Source: Paragordius varius
Lineage: Eukaryota > Nematomorpha
DNA length: 64,000 bases
Reading direction: 5' to 3'
Assembly (NCBI GenBank): GCA_964247055.1
Contig: OZ176055.1
Coordinates: 8,432,001 to 8,496,000 of the forward strand
Position numbers and translations under genes: made by a program. Below are positions 12,839 through 25,460 of this stretch, piece by piece (positions within the stretch are counted from its first letter, which is position 1; every line of letters begins with the position of its first letter). The notes under the pieces were generated by a model. It saw only the letters and a program-made list of their open reading frames with translations, was not told the DNA's origin and searched no databases.

Positions 12839-13128
12839 TGTTACATGCAAATTTAAAATATATACTTTGTTTGTCTATCATAATTTTCTGTGTTACATGT
12901 AAATTTGAAATACATACTTTGGTTGATATCATAATTTTCTGCGTTATTTGAATTGTATTATTCTTATTTTTTGGGTACTATATAAATATTATATCCTTTG
13001 TTACTTAAAATTTTATTGTTATGACAAATTATGTACACCTAAAATTAGTATATATATAAACCACAAAAAAACCGTACCGAATAAATATTCATTTTCACGT
13101 TTCTTATATTATCTTCCCCTCAAGTTAA
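12839..13128 (+). repeat. Right LTR
   Basis: Begins TGTTACATGCAAATTT after the purine tract and ends near CAAGTTAA. Same order of blocks as the left LTR, including the internal duplication. Confidence 0.75.
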
Positions 13129-13510
13129 TAAAAAAAATGATATTTGTGGATTTTGTTTTTTGAAAAAAATGGCAGAGCAGGTAAAAAAGGACCTAAATTA
13201 AAAAAGCGAGACGACTATGTTCAGCGCAATCGAAAATAAATAATCAAAAATCATATAAATTGAATGGTCCAACACATTTTCCGGAAAATTGTCTCAAAGA
13301 CACGATTTTTGTGGACTTCTGTTTTCAAGAATAAACATTTTTCACACGGGGTGGGCCCAAACTGGGTGCCTATTTCAAAAAAAGGGCGAAGCTAATGTCG
13401 GGGCATTCATTAATGATTATATTATTTCGGTATTTGGATTTGAATGGGTGTACCGGTTTTCCGGAAACAGATAACAAAGCCACCAATTTCCATTTTTATA
13501 AATATATAGA
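13129..13510 (+). repeat. Tail block A of the composite repeat, copy 1
   Basis: Nearly the same block occurs at about 22925-23330 and 32715-33080. Landmarks are TTTTTGAAAAAAATGGCA, AAAAAGCGAGNCGACTATGT, CAACACNTTTTCCGGAAAAT, ACACGATTTTTGTGGACTT, ACGGGGTGGGC, AAAAGGGCGAAGCTA, GGGGCATTCATTAATGATTA, and CGGTTTTCCGGAA near the end. It is relatively G+C-rich. A short open frame (61-92 codons) runs through all three copies in the same register. Confidence 0.75.
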
Positions 13511-13943
13511 TGAGCATTTAGCCCACAATAAATCTATTTGGCATATGCGCCAATTTCTCTATTTTTTGATATAGAGCAGTTACCAGAAAAATAGTAATAC
13601 CATACTTTAATAAATCATAAGGCCCAAAACAAAGATCCTTAAATGCTGACATAATCTATCAGGATACAAGTCATTATGATATGCACGATGTCATATCAGC
13701 GCTAATTTTACTATTTTAGGAGCAAGCAAATAACTTTCTTATATCAATCCTAAGTCATGAAACCCAACACTATGAAACCGTTTTATATTTCCCCATCACA
13801 TATAGTTCATCAATATAGTAACTCCCCCCTAATTTTCCACTCTGTATATCAAATTAACCTGTATATTAAATTTTATAATACAATGTTTAATTTGGGAAAG
13901 AATTCATTTTGTTATTGGGTTAAAACATCATAAACAAATTTTA

Positions 13944-14507
13944 CACTTCGATTCAATTTGGGGTATCTGAATACCCCACACCAAATTAAATTTTAAGTCT
14001 AAAAAAAACTACTAAAGGAAACGGTCCTAATTTAAATTTATGCTTCTATCCCAATAAAATATCAATAAGCTAAAATATTTTAATAGAATTTCGTTTTGAA
14101 AAAAAGTTTCATATCAAACTACTACGCCATTTTTATGGAAATTTTTTTTGCAAAATATCGTGTTCATTTATTTTTCAAAGTATAGTTTGAGCTAATTTTT
14201 TATTTAAATCACATCAACACTGATATAAATAAAAAAAAGTGTTTTTTTTTATTATTTTTCAATTTAGCCAATGCACATATGTCACGTTGACTAAATTATT
14301 ACCTTTGGGTTTTTCCTTAAAATAAGTAATATCAGGTATTTTTGAAAAAAGTTTTTTATATATTCCGGTTTATTAATGTTATATAGCAAAATTTTGCCAT
14401 GGTTCTATTACTTCCATAATTTTTTAATTATTTAATTTTAAACAGTGGGGTATCCAACTACCCCAATTTGAATCGAAGGACTACAATGAATGTGTTGTAT
14501 CCAAGTG
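13944..14507 (+). repeat. TTAA-type MITE, copy 1
   Basis: Starts CACTTCGATTCAATTTGGGG and ends with a segment containing CCCCAATTTGAATCGAAGGA followed by GTGTTGTATCCAAGTG. The inverted ends are unequal: the right end carries 27 extra bases between CACTT and CGATTC that the left end lacks. Both ends hold a GGGGTAT..ATACCCC hairpin. The flanks are TTTA and TTCA, perhaps worn TTAA. It has no coding capacity and is probably mobilised by a piggyBac-like or other TTAA transposase. It ends 31 bp before the start codon of the next gene. Confidence 0.75.
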
Positions 14508-14538
14508 TTCATCATATGGTTTTAAGCGCAAAATTTAA

Positions 14539-16566
14539 ATGGATGTTAGTACAATCGTCAATTCATTGGTTCCATTTTATGAAAAAGTAATAGAAGAAAA
14601 GCCAAATGCCAATTTAAACAAAACAGAATTTTTAGAGGACCTTAAAAAGGTTTGTAATTTTATGTTAATTGAAGCATCTCAATTTAAATTTATTGTATGA
14701 GTTGGATGGAAGATACGTGGGTGACAAAACTGTTTTAAGTGATTTAAAGTCCAAATAAATTTTAGATGCCAGTCAAACAATACAGGATGACTATACCGAT
14801 TTGTTAGAGAAATGCAACGAAAAAATGATATATTTAAAATATTTTAAGGAAACATCCGTTCTTTTTTACAAGAAATATTTAATGAAAGAATTTGATTATT
14901 TTGATCGAAAGGTAATTAATATATTACAATTAATATAAACAATAAGGATAGGAGAAATACATAATGTTCCGAATTGAGTTAAACGGCCTATTTTTTTCTG
15001 TTATTTTAAAATTATATTTATAATAAAATATTTGATTACTTTGATACAAAAGAAAGAAATTGATTAAGGTGATTTTTCGCCAAAAATGTTTTATTCTTTA
15101 AAATATAAATTATTTTTTCTAAAACCGCAATTCAAGAAAAACGCCATCAATAACAAAATGTGAATGGATAACTTTGATAAAAAAATCATGATCTGGTACT
15201 TTAATTTTTGAAAAAATAAACACTTTCTTGCCATCATTGTCTAGTATACTTTGAAATTTAATCGATAGGGCGTTTTGGCTATAGAAAAAAAGGTTGCAAA
15301 AAAACTGTAAGATAAGCAAAGCTGGATTATCCAGTTTAGATCCAAATGGTAAAAATTTAAAACTGTTGTGAAACTACAAGAGATGTGATATCTCAAATAC
15401 CTGAATATCTTCCCAACTTACCATTCGAAAAATTAAAAATAACCCGTAAAAGGTGCATATCGGAACCACGGACACAAAAACAAGTGATTACACTATATAA
15501 ATGTGCCTTTATCCACACGTCTAAATTTTATATAGACGAATCTTAATTTTCGCTCCCGAAAAATATTATCATTGTGGATTTCTATAAATATTTTTTTGTA
15601 TATCTATACCACAGTTGCTAGAAAGATATTGTATCTCGAAGATTTAAAAGGCAGATTAATTTTTTAACCCTTATTATCCGTAGAATCCCATTAAATTATG
15701 TTTTAACCAAAGTAGCCTGTTCTCAAACTATAATTGATTATTAATAGGGCATTTGTGTGGAGCTAGATTATGTTGCCTTAACATATATCTTTGAAAATAA
15801 AATTTAACAATTTACTTTTTGTCCTAAATTACATTTACATATATTATTTAACATGTTTATCCTGAATATGGCTTTATTCGTATGACTTTTTATTATAAAA
15901 TTAATCACGTATAAAAATTATTTGGAAAAATAGGTGACCATACTTTTTCACTGCATGGCAAAAAATTTATGTCAGAACTTTAAAAGTGGTTTAAAAAAAT
16001 TGACCATCAACAACATTATAATTTCTCTCGTTTGTATAAAGGATGTTGAAAACATTTTTAAATAATATTAACTAATCATTTGTTTTAATATTAATCATTT
16101 ATTTTTCGTGCTTTTCAATTCATCTTACTCTGTAAAGATATGTAATTTTTTTGTTTTTTTAAAAACGAAAACTCTTAAGAGTTGACTGCTTAAAATCAGT
16201 TTTTTGTGTTATTATTCCGTATATGCAAAGTAACTCACCAATTTTTTTCCAATACGAACAAATAAAAAACAAATCTTCTACCCTCAATTTAAAACATTAT
16301 TAAAGCCTTTTTTAACCTATCTTATGCGATATATAAAGATTTACATGTTAGAAATTACATATAGTAAAAATAAATCAAAATAGTGTTTTGATCAAAAAAT
16401 TAACCATTGTCAATATTTTTAAATGTAATTATTATTTAATCAAAACATACCATTAATGTATTTTATATAGTTAAACGAACTCGATTCCGAAAAAATTACA
16501 TCGACTCACGATATCAAACGGGAAAATTCGTTAAAAACTTTGGTGGATGCCTTTAAAACAATATAA
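14539..16566 (+). CDS. Small conserved-looking protein of unknown function (138 aa, four exons)
   Basis: Exons 14539-14649, 14675-14738, 14766-14911 and 16471-16566. The first two introns are only 25 and 27 nt, with GTTTGT..AAG and GTGATT..TAG ends; the third is 1559 nt. All phases join correctly into one frame of 138 codons, which is strong support for a real gene although no family is recognised. The protein starts MDVSTIVNSLVPFYEKVIEE, is rich in Lys, Glu and Leu, has no signal or membrane segment, and looks alpha-helical (DLLEKCNEKMIYLKYFK, then LNELDSEKITSTHD). It ends SLKTLVDAFKTI. A small helical subunit of a larger complex is possible, but that is a guess. The large last intron lies between codons AAG and TTA and could hide another exon. 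Confidence 0.7.
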
Positions 16567-17120
16567 TACTCGATTGGAATATCAACAAAATATATGATAA
16601 CATTTATTGAATAATATATACGTATATATATAGATAAAAATAAATATCAAAACACTACTTACATTTGATACAAAATACTACTTGATTTACATATCACTGA
16701 AAGCAGGGAATACGGATGTTGTTTCATTAACGCCTAACAGATAAAAAATTAAATAAAATTTATAAAGGCCCCTTCATTTTATATAATTACTGATTAAATT
16801 TACAAGGAATAACAGTTTTTGGGCACAATTATACCAATCTTAAAACTAAAAAAATAGATATTTAAGAGGGAAAATTTAAAATTAGGAAATAAGTTTTATA
16901 TTTCAACTCAATCCCCTTGTAATAATAAATTTTTAAGCTTTAAAGTCTATAAGTTTAACTAATGGTCTTATTTTTAAGGTTGAGTGGTATTTTCAAGAAA
17001 TGATGAGGTATTCTTATAAGCTATTCATGTTGAAAATCAAAAAAATAGACCTGGATTTTTCAACCAATTATAATTATTTCCGAAATTTCAACCCGATTAT
17101 TTTAAAAAGTCTACAAGAAA

Positions 17121-17292
17121 ATATACCATTTATAATTCAAATTCACCTTTGAACTATTCAAATTAACCCTAAAATGAAATTTTGTTTAAAATTAAAATAA
17201 TACTGAAAAAAATAATAAACTATGCCAATAAGATATATTTCAAATCAATCATGAGTTTATATATGGGTGAATTTAAATTGTAAGTGGTATAA
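17121..17292 (+). repeat. MITE-like palindromic element, family D, copy 1
   Basis: Left end ATATACCATTTATAATTCAA followed by ATTCACC; right end GGGTGAATTTAAATTGTAAG followed by TGGTATAAA. These are imperfect inverted repeats. Related copies lie at 33560-33653 and 39165-39475. It lies just past the 3' end of pinin. Confidence 0.6.
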
Positions 17293-17327
17293 ATCAAAAT
17301 ATTATACAAACTAACTGTCTTGTCGAT

Positions 17328-19812
17328 TTAACTTATACAAGAATATAACCTACCCATATCATCGTCCAACATTTTATCCATCTTAGCCAAGGATGATGCA
17401 TTTTTGCCATAATCATTATTAATGTTATCCAATGAATTTGTCATGTTATGGTCAGATTTTATTCTTTTACTGCTGCTCGGCTCAGCTTTTTCACTTAATC
17501 CATCAGTCATTAGTGTGGTATAATCTTGACGCCTACTAACTTTTTTCATTTCATGGACCTTAATTTTACGTTCCAGGTTTCGCTTAAACTGGAAAATGTT
17601 ATAACTCAGATTAATTATACGTGGTGTTGAAGTAGTATTACTTGTATTATTTTCTTGATGTGTATTCTCTGAATTAGTAGATTTATGTCTATTGTAACTT
17701 TCTTGCGGTGTTGTTTTTACAATGACAGATTTAATCGTTTCTTTATCGTAGTGTGTGTTGTCTTCCTCAAAAACATCCTCTAAAAGAGTATCATTACTAT
17801 TAATATGGTCATGCCCATTCATCGTGTGATTTTGTGTATTGGTAGATCCTAAAAAATATATATTATGGTTCACACTAATAAATTTAACATAGAAAGTTGA
17901 AGATTATTATAAAAAAACCATATCTTTGAACTTTTGACTCTTATTGTACAAAAATGAAAATTTGTAAAACTCAATATCTAAATATAAATGAGAATTAAAA
18001 TAATATGGCTTGGTGCTATTGAATTTGGCTAAAACCGCTTTAAAAAAGTATTAGGTAAATTGACACTCAGTTTAATTAATTTTAATTTTTGATGGTATTA
18101 AGTTAGCCCAAACATTTTAAAGAGTTGAGAACAACATGTCATTTATTATGTAAGTGGTCAATATTTTTAAACCGTTTATATTTCAGCCTGGTTTTACACA
18201 TCTCAAATATTAATAAAACCAAATAAAATATAATTTTAAAAAATTACCCATCAATTTTGGATCCTGGAAAAATGTGGGATCATCCAATTTTTTAATTTCA
18301 TTTTCAATCAATTCTCTTCTGTCAAGTATGTCTTCTAAAAAATTGTTATTCAATGATTGTATGGTATATCAGAGGATATTAGACATATTATTATATTCAT
18401 TAAATTTTACAATGATTAAATATAATTCGATGTTATATTATATAGATTTTGATTTGCAAATATAGTGTTTATTCTGTTATAGTCGACATTATTAACTTGA
18501 CTCTTCTCTCAATGATTGATATGTAAAAAATCAACATACTATAAGATTAACAATTTTTAACCATTTTAAATTATTCATTTTTTTAGACCAAAATGGCAAA
18601 AGCTAAATTAAAATTTTAAAAATTAATATATATACGTTCAATTTGAGAGGCAGTTTCATCAATTTTTTTCTGCAAATCGCCATCAAGCAGGGACGGGACA
18701 TAGTATATGGGTGGATACGTGTCGGTTTTTATAAAATTTTTCAATTTATTTTGATATGATTCCCATGATTCTTGCTATGAAAGAAAAATATATGAATTAG
18801 TTGGTTTTTATTACTTTTTGGAATGCTTGTACCTTAAAACAATTTAACTTATAACTAATCTCTTATATTAGGGCAGTATAAAAATGGATATTATAGCGTT
18901 TTCGGAATGTTTAAAAAAATCCTCAACTTATTGTATTTGTTGCCTAATTATGAAAGCATTTGATTGTAACTAGCGGTCAATTTTCGTTTATTAATTTTAA
19001 ATATCGGTGCTCAAATTCATATCAACCATAAATTTTAAAATTTCAAAGTCAATCAAAAAAAATTTAAACTTTAACTATATATATAAGTAAATATAGATCA
19101 TGGGATATTATACCGGGTCAAAATATATAATTTGTTAATTTTACCATTTTCAAAATTTCAATCTTGATTTCCAGAGCCTTCATTTTATTTTTCGCACTCT
19201 TTTGCTGAGTAAAAAGTTCCCGTTTTTCCTGAATGAGCTCTTGTTTTTCTTGATTAGCTTTATCTTCCAACTTTTTTTCAATCTCTTGTCTCATCATAAT
19301 TTTAGGCTATTTTATGTAATAAAATAAATTTTATTTAATTAAAATGTTTTTTAAAAAAATAAAGGCTACTTTAGCTTGATCAGATTCTTTTTTAAATTGA
19401 TTCAAAGTACCAAGAAGATGACCAAACATCCTTTTATTTCTAAAAATATTAATTTTCAGTTAACCTATCAACTAAAACTTGGTTTTTTTGACGAACCATT
19501 AAATCTTCCCGTGAAATTTTTGGTTTTAATTGTACTATACTGGAACTCAAAATTAACTAAAAATTTAAGGTTTATTCAATACTTTATCATTTAATTGCTG
19601 ATCGTCATCACTGATAGTATCGTCATTGTTAATGTCTATTTGATCTTTTGCCTTATTATCTCGTACAAATCTTAAAAATAATTTTTTTAATGAAACCTTT
19701 TATTGTTGCTATTATATGTGAATTTTTTCAGCGACTCATTTATGTTATCCAAGTTGCCTTTAGCTTTTTCATACTCTTTTTCAATATATTGCATGGACAA
19801 GACGTCTGCCAT
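17328..19812 (-). CDS. PNN: Pinin (PNN/DRS/SDK family), eight exons, 424 aa
   Basis: Pinin is a nuclear speckle and exon-junction-associated protein that modulates splicing; in vertebrates it is also linked to desmosomes. Exons (minus strand): 19812-19697, 19670-19583, 19556-19465, 19439-19370, 19306-19145, 18774-18636, 18334-18248, 17848-17328. All phases agree and give 425 codons with the stop. Family marks are the N-terminal coil IEKEYEKAKGNLDNINESLK; RNKRMFGHLLGTLNQFKKES, the most diagnostic motif; RQEIEKKLEDKANQEKQELI and RELFTQQ; and a segment matching pinin's KPHLFYIPG region (TYPPIYYVPSLLDGDLQKKI). The last exon is acidic and Ser/Asn/Thr-rich. The first three introns are 26, 26 and 25 nt; the others are 63, 370, 301 and 399 nt. 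The long Arg/Ser-rich tail of vertebrate pinin is absent. The final ATGGGTAGGT could be a donor, so a further 3' exon is possible. Confidence 0.92.
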
Positions 19813-20434
19813 TTCAAAATTTGATAATACAAAATCTTGTTCGGTCAAATGTGAATTATAAAAATTTGCATATATATTTTTAACACATCCTTTTACCTCC
19901 TAGTATATATATTTTACCAGAGCTCAATTTTGCATATAAAATACAGTTTTAACAGTTATTTTTGATTATTTATTTATCAAATGTTCTCTTTACAAAGCTT
20001 CCACAATGAAAATATATAAAATATATATAGGAAAATGCATCCGAATATCATGTTACTTTTGGTTTTGGCCCTAACAAATGATTTTAAAATTATTTACACT
20101 CTAACGCGCTCCTTATCAAAAAATAGATTGTACACATTTTTTTAAATAATTTATTTTTGAATTTCAAATATATTAAAAAATATCATAAACTGCACATAAA
20201 AAGTGAAAAATATTTTCAAAAGAGTTAATTTCTTGATGTGCGCCATGAAAGTTCCAAATTGTATGGCTCATCTCAAAAGGTCTAGCCTCTTAAAATAGAT
20301 TAAAAAAGGCCCGGATCGCGCGATAATAAATTAAAATATATGCCGAATTTCCATATTAAATAAAAGTATTTTTTAAATGCATTCTTTTTAAAAAAAATTG
20401 TTCAAGCGTACTTTAAACTATTTTGAGGCATGAT

Positions 20435-23386
20435 TAAGGTGACCAGACGTCCCGCTTTTTCGCACTTTGTCCCGCGTCCCGCTACGTTTTTTAAATGTCC
20501 CGCTTTTTCACGATTATATAAAAAAATTTTTAACATTTAAATTTTTTATATAAAATTTATTTTTTTTATCCGTTTAAATTTTTTATCATTAGTTATTTTT
20601 AAAATCTATATCAATTTTATTTAAATTATTTTTATTAAATTAAAAATATTTAATTTTTTTGAATTCATATTATATGATTATACACTTAGCTTCCTACTCC
20701 TACTGCCAACATTATCAAAAAGACAAATTAATTCCACAAATCAGTAGCTTATACGTTTATTCAATAAAATTAAGGTAATAAAATATTTTTTACTAATATT
20801 TTAATTATATTACCTGCCAACATCATCAAAAAGAAATTAATTCCATAAATCGATAGCTTATACTTTTACTCCAGAAAATCAAGGTAATATAATATTTTTT
20901 ATACTATTAGTAATATGAGTACAAAAATAGGTTGTAAATTTAACGAATAATTAATGAAAGAATTTCCTTTTATCAAAAAAACGAGTAATTCATTTGTTAA
21001 ATGTTTATGCGAGGGGGAATTCACCTTAGCACATGGCGGCAAGCATGATATTACAAAGCATATGGAAACACAGAAACATAATAAATGTTTAGATATGGCG
21101 GCATCATCTTTCAAAATGAACGATTTTATCGAAAAACCGCTAGAGGAAGAAAAGAATTTGGCACTAGCCTAAGGCGTTTTATCTTTTCACGCCGTTAATC
21201 ACAATCAATCCTTTAGGTCTATGGATTGTACCTCACCGGTTATTTGTACCTTATTCAATTAAAACTTTACATGTGCCCGTACAGAAACTGAAGTCATTGT
21301 ATGGAATGTCCTTTCGCCACATGCATTTTCTGAAATGCAAAAAGATTTCCTGAAAATTAATTTCATACCGCTTTACTCTGATGCATCAAATCACATGGAA
21401 ACAAAATTATTTCCCACTTAAACAAGATATTTTTATCCAGAAATTTTAGATTTTATTTCTCTATCCGGTGAAATTCCTTCATAATTTTTACTTCAATAAT
21501 CAATATTTTAGAAAAAAATAATCTAAAAGACAAAATCGCATATTGCGCTGACAACATCAATACGAACTTCGATGAAAAAGCAAGAAGGGGACAAAAAATA
21601 TTTTTCATGAATTAGCCGATAATCTTCATCAAAACTTTATTGGCGTTGGGTGTGCAGCGCATATAATACACAACGCTATTCAAATAGCTGCTGATTTGTT
21701 CCCCCTAGATGTGGTAAATGTAGTTGTTAAAATACATTCCTATGTTTTTATATACATGGTACGCGTTGAAACGCTTAAGGAATTCTGTTTAAATGCAGAA
21801 GTTCAATATAAAAAATGCTTGGATATTTGAAACTCGTTGGTTAGCTCTTCTGCCAGCTATCGAAAGAATTTTAAAAATGTATTCCTATAAAATAAAATTT
21901 TTTATCACACAAATGTCCTAAAACTTTGGAAAAGTTTTTTGAAAATTCTTCAAAAATATGGTTAGAGTTCTTACACAATCAAGCTTCTCTCTTTCAAAAT
22001 GTTATTAAATTGATAGAAGGTAATTTCGGCCATCGAAGTAGCCAATGAAGTTAATAACCTAAAATTTCAATGTCACGAAGTTAGAAAATATTTTTATACC
22101 ATTAATCATCCGCTATATTATATATAATTTAGAAAAACAAGGCTTAATAAATCGCCAAGATATCCTGTACCATATAAAAATGTTTTATACAAACTGTAAA
22201 GATTATTTGGAAGACGGATGGTGCAATTCAATGAAATTGATTATTTTCATTGGATAACATTCAAACCAGAATTCAATTAGTGCGAAGTTCAAAAATCATT
22301 GATTACATCTGCATCTCTCAAAAATTCCCAAAAAGTAATCTTTCAGAGAATGATTTTTTTTCTGAAGTATCATTAGCTAAAAAATATATTTATAATGAAA
22401 AACTTAAATTATGGACACCAGAAAAAATACAGTAGAAAAGAAATGGTTAGAAGTATTTCATCATTTTGAAACAAACTATGTTCCATACAATAATGTTTTA
22501 ATAATTGTGGAATTTGCACTATCTTTACCTAAAACAAACGCTACTGAGCGCGTTTCCACAGTAAATCAGGTGTGGACATCGGAATTTAAATAATGAAACT
22601 TTAAAGGCCATTTTATCTATCAAGTATAATTTGACGAATTCTTGTGAAGACTTCTACAATATTTTAAAAAATGATGACAATCTGCTAAAACGCATTCACT
22701 TAAATAAAAAATATACCAAGGAATAAAATATTTTTTTGTATTTATAATGTACTAGCGTAAATCTTGTGCTACTACGCAGCCCGAGGAAGTCCTTCGGACT
22801 TCTGGGGGAGAGGGCTATTTGAAAAAAAGGGATAAAAGGATCCACATATGGATTATTTCGAAAAATTAATTAATAGCTATGATCTCATAGGAATTTAAAA
22901 CGGTGCATTACTAATATATTGTTTACTTGGGGAAAAATAGATTTAAAAAATTATTTTTGTGGACTTTGTTTTTTTGAAAAAAATGGCATTTTACGAGGGG
23001 AGCGGGTAAAAAGAGGGCCTGAATTGAAAAAGCGAGCCGATTATGTTGGGCGCAATCGAAAATAAGTAAACTAAAATCATATTTGAAATTGAATTGTCCA
23101 ACACGTTCTCCGGAAAATTGTCTCAAAGACACGATTTTTGTGGACTTTTGTTTTCAAAAAACCGTTTACACGGGGTGGCCCCGAACTGGGAACCCAATTC
23201 AAAAAAGGGCGAAGCTATTGTCGGGGCATTTATTAATGATTTTATTTTTTCCACATTTGGATTTGAATGGGTCTACCGGTTTTCCGGAATCAGATCACAA
23301 AACCAGCATTTTCCATTTTTATAAAAATCCCCCCCCCCTTTCTCAGATTTGTCCCGCTTTTTCCTTCAAAAAATCTGGTCACCTTA
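20435..23386 (+). mobile_element. hAT DNA transposon with intact ends, transposase decayed
   Basis: The ends are inverted repeats TAAGGTGACCAGA (left) and TCTGGTCACCTTA (right), flanked by a perfect 8-bp duplication GGCATGAT at 20427-20434 and 23387-23394. Both ends also repeat the GTCCCGCTTTTT motif. Length is 2952 bp including a later insertion at about 22760-23330. The transposase remnant runs from 20954 to about 22725. It starts MKEFPFIKKTSNSF, has a zinc-finger-like CLCEGEFTLAHGGKHDITKH, continues HAVNHNQSFRSMDC and LYSDASNHMETK, and ends with a dimerisation-like stretch (VEFALSLPKTNATERVST). Several stops and frame changes break it. The intact ends mean it could have been moved in trans. 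Confidence 0.88.
22840..23330 (+). repeat. Composite repeat inserted in the hAT, array-less copy
   Basis: Head block CATATGGATTATTTCG, then AGCTATGATCTCATAGGAAT, then ACTAATATATTGTTTACT, matching the head at 30990-31130. It passes almost directly into tail block A (22925-23330). No satellite units lie between head and tail here, unlike the copy at 31-33 kb. It is nested in the hAT element and therefore younger than that insertion. Just upstream at 22760-22815 lies a G+C-rich hairpin (GAAGTCCTTCGGACTTC) whose owner is unclear. Confidence 0.7.
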
Positions 23387-23418
23387 GGCATGATGGAAAC
23401 GGATTAAAAACACTTTAA

Positions 23419-23949
23419 CACTGCGATTCAAATTGTGGTATCTAAATACCCCAGACTTAATTTAAATTAATATTTCTAATACTAAAGGAAACAGTCTCAA
23501 TTTAAATTTATGCTTCTATCCTAATATAAATCCTTCAAAATATAGAAATAAAATTTCGTTTTGAAATAAAAATTCCATGTCAAACTACTTCACCATTTTT
23601 TTACACTTTTAATATCATGCTTATTTGATTCTAACATTAAAATTAAAGCTATTTTTTATTTTAATATCTAACATTGATAGAAATAAAAAAGTAGTTTATT
23701 TAGTATTGTTTTTCAATTTGGCCAATGTATGTATGTTACGTTGAATAAATTTTTACATTTGGTTTTTACATTAAAATTTATTATGAAGTATTTTTGATGA
23801 TTATTTTATATATTTCGGTTATTAATGCAATAGAAGTGTAAAATGGCCTCAATTTATTATATATTTTTTAAAGTATTTAATTTAAATTGGCGTATCCGAT
23901 TACCCCAATTTGAATCGAAGAACCTAAATGAATGTGTTGTATCCAAGTG
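23419..23949 (+). repeat. TTAA-type MITE, copy 2
   Basis: Starts after TTAA (23415-23418) with CACTGCGATTCAAATTG and ends TGTATCCAAGTG. It has the same unequal inverted ends and inner blocks as the copies at 13944 and 56385. The hAT inserted 32 bp away from it. Confidence 0.72.
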
Positions 23950-23959
23950 TTTTTATTTA

Positions 23960-24475
23960 AATTAAGGTATTATACCTTAAACTATATTAAAGTTGATATT
24001 TTTAAATACTACGGAACAAATGGTTCCAATTTATTATGCTTCTATCCTAACAAAAATCACATAAATACGCCTAAAAATATAAATAAAAATTAATTTTTAA
24101 ATTAAAGTCGCACATCAAACTAATTGGCCGCATTTTGATTGAAAAACATTTTATAAATATATTGTTTATTTAATTTTAAAGCTTAAATTAAAGCTAATAT
24201 ATTGATACCTCATCAACGTTGATAGAAACCGAAAAATGGTTTTTCTATTATTTAAATTTAGCTAATGCACACATAGCATATTTACTAACTTTTTAACTTT
24301 AGGTTTTATTTTAAAAGAAGTAATATCAAGTATTTTTGGATAAATTATATTTTTATTTGGTATACTAATGTTATATAGAATTATTCCCATGGTTTTAATA
24401 TCCATAATTTTTTAATTTTAAAGCTTAGGGTATTAAGGACTCCAATTGGAATCGAAGGACTGAAATGAATAGGGT
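23960..24475 (+). repeat. Diverged relative of the TTAA MITE
   Basis: A second, more worn copy directly follows copy 2. It keeps the interior order (ATGCTTCTATCCTAACAAAA, TTGATAGAAACCGAAAAATG, AAGTAATATCAAGTATTTTT) and a right end with CCAATTGGAATCGAAGGACT. Its outer terminus is lost. Confidence 0.6.
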
Positions 24476-24939
24476 ATGGAGAAATTATCATGAAAACACT
24501 TCACTATTCAACTTCAGAATTTTGATTGTTCTATGGTCTTCAAAATGTGCCATTGTGTTTTTTTTTACAAAAATGAATTCAAAAGAAGGAAATTTTGATT
24601 ATCGAATTAAAAAGTGTTTTATAATATCTTAAAGCGTTTTCAAACCATTATCATGCCTAAAACAGTATGAATAACAAAATTTTGTTAAAGATATATTTAA
24701 AAAAGTATTTATTTTTTTCAAATTATTTTTAATTTTAGCAAATGTTTACCATCATCGCGCATCCCCGGCATTTTTGGGTTTATCAAGGACTGGCCCATTT
24801 TAAAAGAGCAAAAAAATATATGACTTTCAAGGCCTACATATAAAAATTAAATTTTTATGTTGTTTTGATTTTAATATGTAGTAATAAAATTTTTTAGAAT
24901 AAAGCTTCCATCTTCCAAAAAAATATATTAAAAAAATAT

Positions 24940-25460
24940 GCGAAAATTTTGCTATTTTCTGAGACCTAAAATATGACTATTAACATAGTTCTTTTTATTA
25001 TAAAAAACTTATTATTTTTTTACAGTTTTTTAACTTATCCAAAATTAAGATAGCTCCAAAGGACCCTTTAACAACGAGCTGGTTTTACGGTTAATTTGGC
25101 TTAAAATCTTTATGTTATATATCATTAAACCATAAACACATATTTATTTGCCTGTTAAATTAGAGATTTGAAAATTAGGGAATATGCGGGCTAAAAAGTA
25201 ATAGATAATTATTTTATCACCATAACGTTTTTTTAAATTTTTTTTAGACTAAGGAATGCATAGCAAATACTTTTTATATTCGACTCTAAAATTGGTCTGT
25301 GGCAGAAAACTACCCCAATATGTAGTGAAATGTTAACCTTTTTACGATTTAACCATAAGAAATATTTTGATGAGATATAAGATTTCTGATAGAAAATGCA
25401 CCGGAATTCTCCGGAGCTCATTTTGGCTTCACTGGTGATTTGAATTTAGTTTGGCAAAAT
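24940..25460 (+). repeat. Dispersed repeat family B, copy 2
   Basis: Shares AAACTTATTATTTTTTTACA, TTTAACTTATCCAAAATTAA, AGCTCC, the ATTTATTTGCC block, a GCGGGCTAAAAAGTAATAGA block and GGCAGAAAACTAC with the other copies. The open stretch at 25233-25421 on the minus strand falls inside it and is not called a gene. Confidence 0.5.

Larger units (their letters stand above)
11822..13128 (+). mobile_element. Short LTR retrotransposon fossil related to the Gypsy element at 5.8-9.3 kb
   Basis: Two direct LTRs of about 285-290 bp flank about 730 bp of interior. The interior keeps a primer-site-like TGGTAGCC after the left LTR, a gag zinc-knuckle trace near 12360-12420, a small reverse-transcriptase trace near 12480-12540, and a purine tract (AAGGGGGAAGTGA) directly before the right LTR. 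It is a Gypsy derivative that has lost most of gag-pol and is broken. The LTRs are still easily aligned, so it is younger than the 5.8-9.3 kb fossil. It sits inside the composite repeat (11.4-13.5 kb). Confidence 0.75.

Noticed and set aside
22760-22815. Hairpin GAAGTCCTTCGGACTTC as a terminator or ribozyme.
   Set aside because: No ribozyme core bases seen, and the context is a transposon insertion in a eukaryote.
25233-25421. Minus-strand frame of 62 codons.
   Set aside because: Lies in dispersed repeat family B.
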